From NCBI GenBank assembly GCA_902476765.1, contig CABSEJ010000165.1:1-7058 (forward strand): a DNA stretch of 7,058 nt, written 5' to 3'. Under the pieces are notes generated by a model, which was not told the origin of the DNA, did not search any database, and was given only the letters and a program-made list of their open reading frames with translations. Source of the DNA: an uncultured Blautia sp. (GTDB taxonomy: Bacteria > Bacillota > Clostridia > Lachnospirales > Lachnospiraceae). Position numbers and translations under genes: made by a program. Below are positions 1-6,011 of the stretch, piece after piece (the first letter of the stretch is position 1; every line of letters begins with the position of its first letter).

Positions 1-629
1 CGGGCCGGAGGGACTTGTACCATTATAATCTGCCAGAGCAGAAGGCTTTCTCTGCCGCAGATTGTTCGGAAATTTTTATAAAGTCTCCTTCTGCCTGCTG
101 CTGCCTGTACAGAACAGAATTTTGGAAAGAATCAGAAATTCGTTATCCCAAGGGCAGGCATTATGAGGATTTGGCCACAACTCCCAGACTGGCCCTGAAG
201 GCACAGCGCATAGCCTACACTGGGGATGAACCTCTGTACTATTACATGCTGAGACGAGGCTCCATTATGCGCAGCAGCAATTTTGAGAAAAGCTTTCAGG
301 ACAGAACCTGGGTGCTGAACTTTCTGCAGGAATATTTCCGGGAACAGAAAAAAGAAACTCAATTCCAAAAAGAACTGGAATATATGTTTTTTGAACACGG
401 CTATTTCATTCCGCTAAAGGAGATTATCCTGGAGGCTCCCAAAAGCCCCTGGATACCCAGGTTTGAGGAGTATGTTAAGAAAAATTATCCGGGATTTTTG
501 AAAAATCCCTATATTGCCGGTCTGTCCAAAAAGGATAAAATCATGTTGTTTCTGATGAAGCGGCATTTGTTTGGTATTATGAATCTCCTGTCCGGTATGA
601 GAAAGAAATGTGACAGCCTGAAGGGATGA
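1..629 (+). CDS. GT2-family glycosyltransferase, C-terminal part (5' end outside window)
   Basis: The reading frame is open from the left edge (codons from base 3: Gly-Arg-Arg-Asp-Leu) to TGA at 627-629, so about 209 residues of a longer protein are visible. The TTG at base 15 is not a convincing start: the frame continues upstream, there is no Shine-Dalgarno site, and the nucleotide-binding half is missing. Visible parts fit the second half of a bacterial GT-A/GT2 enzyme: a segment with SPSACCCLYRTEFW, then RYPKGRHYEDLATTP, whose Glu-Asp pair matches the usual catalytic-base region, then a YYYMLRRGSIMRS stretch typical of the end of the catalytic domain. A basic tail of about 100 residues follows. 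It probably transfers a sugar from a nucleotide donor to the lipid-linked repeat unit in the cytoplasm. Donor and acceptor cannot be told. The last codons run into the tandem repeat that follows. Family is fairly sure from the C-terminal half alone; specificity is unknown. Confidence 0.8.
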   Translation, partial: GRRDLYHYNLPEQKAFSAADCSEIFIKSPSACCCLYRTEFWKESEIRYPKGRHYEDLATTPRLALKAQRIAYTGDEPLYYYMLRRGSIMRSSNFEKSFQDRTWVLNFLQEYFREQKKETQFQKELEYMFFEHGYFIPLKEIILEAPKSPWIPRFEEYVKKNYPGFLKNPYIAGLSKKDKIMLFLMKRHLFGIMNLLSGMRKKCDSLKG

Positions 630-807
630 GACAGTCTAAGTCACTATGCAGGCGGCTAGGAACTTTTGACTGAAGAAAGGAAAAAGAGACAGTCTAAGCA
701 CTACGCAGGCGGCTAGGAACTCTTGGCTGAAAGGAAAAAGAGACAGTCTAAGCACTATGCAGGCGGCTAGGAACTTTTTTGACTGAAAGGAAAAAAGAGA
801 CAGCCTG
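628..807 (+). repeat. Tandem repeat array, three units plus a partial fourth, in the intergenic gap
   Basis: Three head-to-tail copies are visible at 628-685 (58 bp), 686-739 (54 bp) and 740-796 (57 bp), followed by a partial copy at 797-807 that begins GAGACAGCCTG. Each unit starts GAGACAGTCTAAG, continues CACTA(T/C)GCAGGCGGC, then TAGGAAC, a T-rich stretch, (G/A)CTGA and AAGGAAAAA. Differences are few: one extra T near the start and an extra GAA in unit 1, a variable T run (4 in unit 1, TCTT in unit 2, 6 in unit 3), and three substitutions in unit 2. The first unit overlaps the stop codon of the upstream gene. The array fills most of the 223-bp gap between genes 629 and 853; the remaining 808-840 shows nothing recognisable. 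The function is unknown to me. Length differences in the T and A runs and the close similarity of units suggest slippage or recent duplication. Confidence 0.93.
632..785 (+). other. Potential stem-loop in each repeat unit
   Basis: In every unit CAGTC near the start can pair with GACTG or GGCTG near the end: 632-636 with 668-672, 690-694 with 725-729, and 744-748 with 781-785. An inner AAG pairs with CTT (638-640 with 663-665, 696-698 with 722-724, 750-752 with 774-776), leaving a loop of about 20 bases that contains GCAGGCGGCTAGGA. In unit 2 the A to G change keeps pairing as a G-T wobble. The stems are short (5 + 3-4 bp with a T-rich internal bulge), so the RNA structure would be weak. It is not followed by a T-run after the stem, so it does not look like an intrinsic terminator. 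A structural or regulatory role is only a suggestion. Confidence 0.35.
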
Positions 808-852
808 GGTAACGGTGGAACAGGAGAGAAAAGAAATTCCGGGAGATAAACT

Positions 853-1860
853 ATGGAAAAAATTTTGACAGTAACCATACCATCTTATAATGTGGAACAA
901 TATTTGAATCAGACGTTAGATTCCTTCCTGGACAAGGAAGTTTTAGAGGATATAGAAGTCTTAATCGTAGATGACGGGTCTAAAGACAATACGGCCTTAA
1001 TCGGAAAAAAATATGAAAGGAAATATCCGGGAACATTCCGGGTGATTTCCAAAGAAAACGGAGGACACGGCTCCACCATTAACCGGGGAATACGGGAAGC
1101 TGCAGGCCGGTACTTTAAAGTGGTGGATGGAGATGACTGGGTCAATACAGAGGATTTTGTAAAGCTGGTAAAGGCATTAAAAACCTGCACTGCAGATTAT
1201 GTGGTGACCAATTATTACGAAGTCAATGATAAGACGGGAGAGAAAACTCCCAGAGAATATAAAGAACTGGCCGGGAAAAAAATCTGGAAATTTGAAGATG
1301 CGGCGAAATTGGTTCAGATACCCATGCATCCGTTGGTTATCAAGACAGAAATATTGAAAAGCAACGACATCCGTTTGGACGAGCATTGCTTCTATGTAGA
1401 CGTGGAATATGTGTTATATCCGGTTCCCTATGTGAAAACCGTGGAATTTCTGGATTATTATGTGTACATGTACCGCCTGGCCGTCACTACCCAGAGCGTC
1501 AGCCTTCAGGGCTACCAGAAGCATATAGACAATCATATTACGGTTATCCTGCACTTGGCGGAATTTTTCAACCAATATGCAGCTAAGGGAACCCCTGAAA
1601 AAACTGATTATATGGGAAAACGAATTGCACAGATGGTTGGAGACCAAATTACCATCTTTGTCAGCTTTCCGGAGACTGATACAGCCATAAAAGACAAATT
1701 CATAGAATTCGACCGGCAGTTAAAGGCTCTGAGCCCGGAGATTTACCGCCGCTCCGCAGAAGAGAGCGGATTTCTGCGGCTGTTCCGCCGGTTTCATTTT
1801 AAAGGCTATCAAACATTGGTGCGGATGTGCAGAAAGCGGAACCATATTGGAGAGGAGTAG
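853..1860 (+). CDS. GT2-family glycosyltransferase
   Basis: The 335-residue product is a complete cytoplasmic or membrane-associated GT-A fold glycosyltransferase. The N-terminus LTVTIPSYNVEQYL is the first strand and helix. IEVLIVDDGSKDNT (about 35-47) is the nucleotide-binding Asp-Asp-Gly-Ser motif, NGGHGSTINRGI (69-80) follows, and VDGDDW (91-96) holds the metal-binding DxD. FYVDVEY (180-186) probably supplies the catalytic acid residues in place of the more usual Glu-Asp pair. The basic C-terminus (about 310-335) may help it sit on the membrane. The start is firm: an in-frame TAA lies at 847-849 and GGGAG at 841-845 is well placed before the ATG. It should add one sugar to the lipid-linked repeat unit; the sugar is unknown. 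It follows the tandem repeat array and sits 3 bases before the flippase gene, so it is probably the first gene of a tightly packed group, unless transcription reads through from the gene upstream. Confidence 0.92.
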   Translation: MEKILTVTIPSYNVEQYLNQTLDSFLDKEVLEDIEVLIVDDGSKDNTALIGKKYERKYPGTFRVISKENGGHGSTINRGIREAAGRYFKVVDGDDWVNTEDFVKLVKALKTCTADYVVTNYYEVNDKTGEKTPREYKELAGKKIWKFEDAAKLVQIPMHPLVIKTEILKSNDIRLDEHCFYVDVEYVLYPVPYVKTVEFLDYYVYMYRLAVTTQSVSLQGYQKHIDNHITVILHLAEFFNQYAAKGTPEKTDYMGKRIAQMVGDQITIFVSFPETDTAIKDKFIEFDRQLKALSPEIYRRSAEESGFLRLFRRFHFKGYQTLVRMCRKRNHIGEE

Positions 1861-1863
1861 GGT
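1853..1863 (+). promoter_or_regulatory. Shine-Dalgarno site of the flippase gene, overlapping the end of the upstream gene
   Basis: AGGAG at 1853-1857 lies inside the last codons of the GT2 gene and directly touches its TAG stop (1858-1860), six bases before the ATG at 1864. This layout suggests translational coupling of the two genes and fixes the flippase start. Confidence 0.75.
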
Positions 1864-3336
1864 ATGAAGACACATTCCATAAAATTCAACTTTATTATGA
1901 ATGCTCTGCTGACTGTATCTTCTGTAATTTTTCCTATGATTACTTTCCCATATTATTCCAGGGTTTTAGGAGCAGAGGGAACAGGAAGTGTGGGCTTTGC
2001 TCTGGCGGTGGTATCCTACTTTACCATGGTGGCTTCCCTGGGGGTTCCTACCTATGGAATCAGGGCCTGCGCCAAGGTTCGGGATGACAGAGAAAAACTG
2101 TCCCAAACCGTTCAGGAACTGCTGATTATCAACGGTATTACCACGGCCATTATGTATGTGGCATATTTTCTGTCTTTGGCTGTGGTACCAAAGTTTGCCC
2201 AGCAGAAAGAGATTCTCACAGTAGTCAGCATTGCCATTGTACTGAATACCATGGGTGTTTCCTGGCTGTACAGTGCATTGGAACGGTATACCTACATCAC
2301 CCTTTGTACTGTGGCATTTAAAGTTCTGGGAGTTGTGCTGATGTTCGCTTTCATCCACAAGCCGGAGGACTATATACTCTACGGCGGCATCAGCGCCATA
2401 GCAAGCTATGGTTCCGGCATATTGAATTTTATCAATATGCGGAAATATATATCCCTGAAGAAAACGGGACCCTATGATTTTAAGCGCCACATTAAGCCTA
2501 TTTTGACTTTTTTCATGATGTCTGCTTCCATCAGCATATACACCAACCTGGACAAAGTCATGCTGGGATTTATGAAGACCAATACAGATGTAGGCTATTA
2601 TGACGCTTCTGTAAAAATAAAGACCATTCTGGTAAGCGTAGTAACCTCTCTTGGCACAGTGCTGCTGCCCAGAATGTCCTTTTACATTGAAAAGGGAGAG
2701 AAAGAAGCCTTCCAAAAAACGGTGACAAAGGCCTTTCGCTTCGTTATAGTGGCAGCCTCTTCCCTGATGTTGTTTTTTATGATTTTTGCCAGGGAATCGA
2801 TTCTGGCTATATCAGGAACAGAATTCCTGCCTGCAGTACTGCCTATGCAGCTTTTAATGACGACCCTGCTGCTTATCGGCCTGTCCAATATAACAGGCAT
2901 CCAAATCCTGACACCTATGGGAAAAGAAAATCTGGTGTTAAAGTCTATTTTGTGGGGCGCCGGGGCAGATTTCCTGCTGAATCTTTTCTTAATACCCAAT
3001 TATGCAGCTTCCGGTGCGGCTTTTGCTACAGTAGTAGCGGAGCTTATTGTACTTGTGGTACAATGTATCTATTTGCGGGATACCCTGGCCGGGCTGATAA
3101 AAAACATTAACTTTGGCAAAATTCTTCTTGCCCTTGGCTGTGCCGGGGCTGCGGGAATCATTCTTCACAGGATGATAAATGTCCAGAACGCTTCCCTTCT
3201 TTACTCCCTGGTGCTTTTAGGCGCCGAGGCCCTTGTGTTTTTCGGGATTTACGGAGGACTGCTGCTTTTGATGAAAGAGCCTATTGTGGTGGAGATAAAG
3301 GATATGGGATTATCTATGATACGGAAGGAAAAATAA
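1864..3336 (+). CDS. Wzx-type polysaccharide repeat-unit flippase (MOP/MATE superfamily)
   Basis: The 490-residue product is very hydrophobic, with about 12-14 probable membrane helices, the usual size and layout of the family. The N-terminal signature FPYYSRVLGAEGTG (28-41) is characteristic of polysaccharide_synt/Wzx proteins. YTNLDKVMLG (226-235) at the start of the second half and NYAASGAAFATVVAE (379-393) near the late helices are also typical. In known systems these proteins move an undecaprenyl-diphosphate-linked oligosaccharide from the inner to the outer face of the cytoplasmic membrane. The neighbours, a phosphoglycosyltransferase and a polymerase-like gene, fit that role. Expression is likely coupled to the GT2 gene ahead, whose stop codon is three bases upstream. 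A lipid II or teichuronic flippase of the same superfamily is a less likely alternative because of the context. Confidence 0.93.
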   Translation: MKTHSIKFNFIMNALLTVSSVIFPMITFPYYSRVLGAEGTGSVGFALAVVSYFTMVASLGVPTYGIRACAKVRDDREKLSQTVQELLIINGITTAIMYVAYFLSLAVVPKFAQQKEILTVVSIAIVLNTMGVSWLYSALERYTYITLCTVAFKVLGVVLMFAFIHKPEDYILYGGISAIASYGSGILNFINMRKYISLKKTGPYDFKRHIKPILTFFMMSASISIYTNLDKVMLGFMKTNTDVGYYDASVKIKTILVSVVTSLGTVLLPRMSFYIEKGEKEAFQKTVTKAFRFVIVAASSLMLFFMIFARESILAISGTEFLPAVLPMQLLMTTLLLIGLSNITGIQILTPMGKENLVLKSILWGAGADFLLNLFLIPNYAASGAAFATVVAELIVLVVQCIYLRDTLAGLIKNINFGKILLALGCAGAAGIILHRMINVQNASLLYSLVLLGAEALVFFGIYGGLLLLMKEPIVVEIKDMGLSMIRKEK

Positions 3337-3351
3337 AGGAGACCAGAAGAT

Positions 3352-4761
3352 ATGTATCAGACAGGTAAAAACAGCTGGTGGAAACACTGGGATTTCATAC
3401 TGCTTGACTTGCTGTGCCTGCAGCTTGCCTATATTGCTGCATTTATGATTCGACATGGCCTGATTCTGCCCTATCGTTGGGAAGAGTATCGGGATATGGG
3501 AATTATTATATGTCTGGTGGAGCTGTGCGTTGGCTTTTTTCTGGAGAATTACCGGGATATTGTGCGAAGAGGGTATTTTCAGGAGCTGAAAAAAACCAGC
3601 CTTTTAATCAGTACAGTAGTAGTAGTAGTGTTTACCTGCCTGTTCTTTACAAAAGCTTCTGCCATATATTCCAGAGCAGTATTTATAGAAATGTGGGTTA
3701 TCGGAATCCTTTTAACCTACAGTGTACGCTGTCTGCGAAAACTGTTTTTACGAAGAAGAATGACAGACCAGAAGTATCTGCAGAAGATGATACTGGTTTC
3801 AACAGCGGACAATGTGGAAGAAACCCTTTTATCTCTGGAGGAAAAGAAATACTCGGAGTTTTATGTCAGCGGTATTATTCTCATTGACAAAACAGAAGAA
3901 AAAGCAGTGGGAGGGATACCGGTAATTGCCTCAGGAGAAAACGGTGTGGAAGTTCTGCAGGATAGTGTTGTAGACCAGGTATTTGTAGACGGCAGCAGAA
4001 GGAATCCTTATGTGAAGGAAATTCTTTCTGCCTGCAATGAAATGGGAATAACAACCCATTACAATCTGGGAAAAAACTATCGGTTCTCCGGAAAATCCAT
4101 TGTAGAGGAATTCGGAGGACATATGGTATTGACTACCAGCATTAAATTTGCTGATGCCAGGCAGCTGTTTGCAAAGCGGCTGATGGATATTGGCGGCGGC
4201 CTGGTGGGCCTGGCTTTGACCGCTGTTTTAACTTTGATTTTAGGGCCCATCATCTACATCCAAAGTCCCGGTCCTATTTTTTTCTCCCAGGAAAGAGTAG
4301 GAAAAAACGGCAGAAAATTCCGAATTTATAAATTCCGCTCCATGTATCCGGATGCAGAAAAACGGAAAAAAGAGCTGATGAAGGAGAATAAAATGCAGGG
4401 TCTGATGTTTAAAATGGACAATGACCCCAGAATCATTCCCATCGGAAAATTCATCCGCAAAACATCCCTGGATGAATTTCCACAGTTCTTTAATGTGCTG
4501 AAAGGAGACATGAGTCTGGTGGGAACAAGACCACCCACGGTAGACGAGTACGAGCAATATGAGCGCCACCACAAGGTCCGTCTTGCCGCAAAGCCTGGGC
4601 TTACCGGTTTGTGGCAGGTAAGCGGAAGAAGCGATATTGTGGACTTTGAAGAAGTGGTAGCTCTGGATAAAAAATATATTGAAGAATGGAATATTGGAAT
4701 GGACCTTAGAATCCTCTGCCAGACTGTGAAGGTAGTGGTGACGGGGAAAGGGTCTGTGTGA
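3352..4761 (+). CDS. Polyprenyl-phosphate sugar-1-phosphate transferase (WbaP/CpsE-like initiating transferase)
   Basis: The 469-residue protein carries the full architecture of the large monotopic/polytopic phosphoglycosyltransferases. Four probable membrane helices lie in the first part (about 14-34, 50-66, 83-101, 110-126). A Rossmann-like cytoplasmic domain follows (about 140-245), then a catalytic bacterial sugar transferase domain (about 272-469). That domain starts with KRLMDIGGG and a re-entrant hydrophobic helix (275-305). It continues with SQERVGKNG (312-320), YKFRSM (326-331), LDEFPQ (373-378) with the Asp374-Glu375 catalytic pair, DMSLVGTRPP (386-395) and PGLTGLWQVSGRS (415-427). 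It transfers a hexose-1-phosphate from a UDP-sugar to undecaprenyl phosphate, the first step of repeat-unit assembly; glucose or galactose is most common in the family but cannot be assigned here. AAGGAG at 3336-3341 sets the ATG start, 15 bases after the flippase stop. A run of GTA codons encodes Val89-93. Confidence 0.95.
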   Translation: MYQTGKNSWWKHWDFILLDLLCLQLAYIAAFMIRHGLILPYRWEEYRDMGIIICLVELCVGFFLENYRDIVRRGYFQELKKTSLLISTVVVVVFTCLFFTKASAIYSRAVFIEMWVIGILLTYSVRCLRKLFLRRRMTDQKYLQKMILVSTADNVEETLLSLEEKKYSEFYVSGIILIDKTEEKAVGGIPVIASGENGVEVLQDSVVDQVFVDGSRRNPYVKEILSACNEMGITTHYNLGKNYRFSGKSIVEEFGGHMVLTTSIKFADARQLFAKRLMDIGGGLVGLALTAVLTLILGPIIYIQSPGPIFFSQERVGKNGRKFRIYKFRSMYPDAEKRKKELMKENKMQGLMFKMDNDPRIIPIGKFIRKTSLDEFPQFFNVLKGDMSLVGTRPPTVDEYEQYERHHKVRLAAKPGLTGLWQVSGRSDIVDFEEVVALDKKYIEEWNIGMDLRILCQTVKVVVTGKGSV

Positions 4762-4786
4762 GAATACAAAAAGAGAGTGTGAGAAA

Positions 4787-5983
4787 ATGGAGAACAAAAA
4801 GAAACATATATTTATTATAGGTTCCAAAGGAATACCGGCTAAATATGGCGGATTCGAATCCTTTGTAGAAAATCTGACAAAATATAGGCAGGCAGAAAAT
4901 CTGGTATATCATGTTTCCTGTATTCCTACGGCAGAGGAATACAAAACACAAAAAAGAGAATTTACATATAATAATGCTCACTGCTTTTATGTGAAACCTC
5001 AAAATATAGGGCCTGCAAGGGCTGTTGTCCATGACGTGGAGGCACTTCGTTATTGTATTCAGTATATTAAAAATCATCATATTACTAATGGAATCGTGTA
5101 TGTTTTGGCATGCAGAATCGGACCGTTTATTCACCACTATAAAAAACAATTAGAAAAATTAGACTGCAAATTATATGTAAATCCGGATGGCCATGAATGG
5201 AAAAGGGCCAAATGGAGCGGACCTGTGCGCAGGTACTGGAAAGTTTCCGAGAGATATATGGTGAAAAATGCGGACCTTTTAATTTGTGACAGTAAGAATA
5301 TTGAAAAATATATCCAAAAGGACTATGCCAGGTATAAGCCGAAAACAACTTTTATTGCATACGGTTCCGAAACCAAGCCCTCTGTATTACCGGATTCTGA
5401 TAATAAATGGCAAACTTGGTGCAAGGATAAGGGGGTACAGCCGGGTGAGTATTATCTGGTTGTAGGACGGTTTGTTCCGGAAAATAATTATGAGACTATG
5501 GTGAGAGAGTTTATAAAGTCACATACAAAAAAAGATTTTGTCATCATAACCGGAGTAGATAATAACAAATTTTATGACCAGTTAAAACAAGAGACAGGAT
5601 TTGAAAAAGATAGAAGAATCAAATTTGTGGGAACGGTATATGATACAGAGCTTTTGAAGAAGATACGGGAAAATGCCTATGCATATTTCCATGGCCACGA
5701 AGTAGGGGGAACCAATCCAAGCTTGCTGGAGGCCCTGGGCAGTACAGAACTGAATTTGCTTTTGAATGTAGGATTTAACAGAGAAGTGGCAGAGAGCGCT
5801 GCTCTTTACTGGAATAAAAAAAATGGAAACCTTGCAGCACTTATTGATAAGGCTGATTCTATGAGCAGTTCGCAAAGAACGGATATGGGAAGAAAGGCAA
5901 AAGAAAGAATCAGGGAATGGTATAGCTGGGAGTATATTGTTGGGGAATATGAAAAGCTGTTTTTAAAAAATACAATGATGTAA
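4787..5983 (+). CDS. GT4 glycosyltransferase with DUF1972 N-terminal domain (rhamnosyltransferase-like)
   Basis: The 398-residue product has the hallmark DUF1972 start, FIIGSKGIPAKYGGFESF (about 9-26), then a GT-B fold C-terminal half. VVGRFVPENN (225-234) opens the donor-binding domain, and HGHEVGGTNPSLLEALG (302-318) is the nucleotide-sugar motif. The usual GT4 Glu-x7-Glu is not exact: Glu315 is present, but the position eight residues earlier is Gly307, as I recall being common in this subfamily. Relatives in streptococcal capsule clusters often add the second sugar, commonly rhamnose, directly after the initiating transferase. The position immediately after the phosphoglycosyltransferase gene fits that, but the rhamnose donor is inferred, not shown. 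The start at ATG 4787 has only a weak purine-rich site (AAGAGAG, 4771-4777), 25 bases after the previous stop. Base composition is visibly more AT-rich than the genes to the left. Action is in the cytoplasm at the membrane surface. Confidence 0.9.
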   Translation: MENKKKHIFIIGSKGIPAKYGGFESFVENLTKYRQAENLVYHVSCIPTAEEYKTQKREFTYNNAHCFYVKPQNIGPARAVVHDVEALRYCIQYIKNHHITNGIVYVLACRIGPFIHHYKKQLEKLDCKLYVNPDGHEWKRAKWSGPVRRYWKVSERYMVKNADLLICDSKNIEKYIQKDYARYKPKTTFIAYGSETKPSVLPDSDNKWQTWCKDKGVQPGEYYLVVGRFVPENNYETMVREFIKSHTKKDFVIITGVDNNKFYDQLKQETGFEKDRRIKFVGTVYDTELLKKIRENAYAYFHGHEVGGTNPSLLEALGSTELNLLLNVGFNREVAESAALYWNKKNGNLAALIDKADSMSSSQRTDMGRKAKERIREWYSWEYIVGEYEKLFLKNTMM

Positions 5984-6011
5984 CGGCAGATGAACACAGG
6001 AGATAATAAGT

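Noticed and set aside
648..787. Tiny open frames beginning ATGCAGGCGGCTAGGAAC in repeat units 1 and 3
   Set aside because: They are 7-9 codons long, unit 2 has ACG in place of ATG, and no well-placed Shine-Dalgarno site precedes them, so leader peptides are not supported.
628..807. CRISPR array
   Set aside because: The units are contiguous copies over their whole length with no unique spacers, and no cas genes are present.
630..852. Intrinsic terminator between the two GT2 genes
   Set aside because: The T runs in the repeat units lie inside the potential stem-loops, not after a GC-rich stem, so a terminator is not supported.
636..878. Minus-strand open frame of 80 codons with a repeated LAACIVLRLSLFPF-like peptide
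   Set aside because: Its repetition simply mirrors the tandem DNA repeat; the start lies inside the GT2 gene with no Shine-Dalgarno site, and the product is low-complexity. The indels between units 2 and 3 sum to a multiple of three, but unit 1 shifts the frame. I do not support it as a gene.
865..891. Consensus-like promoter hexamers TTGACA (865-870) and TATAAT (886-891)
   Set aside because: The spacing is only 15 bases and both lie within the first codons of the GT2 gene, where they encode the conserved LTVTIPSYNV stretch. A transcript from here would miss the gene's start. Chance is the simpler explanation, although an internal promoter for the downstream genes cannot be ruled out.
1966..2715. 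Long minus-strand open frame (249 codons) opposite the flippase gene
   Set aside because: It is a shadow of a well-supported coding gene; the product is rich in His, Gln and Cys with no recognisable domain.
4240..4827. Long minus-strand open frames opposite the phosphoglycosyltransferase gene
   Set aside because: They lie opposite the strongly conserved catalytic domain and show no family features of their own.
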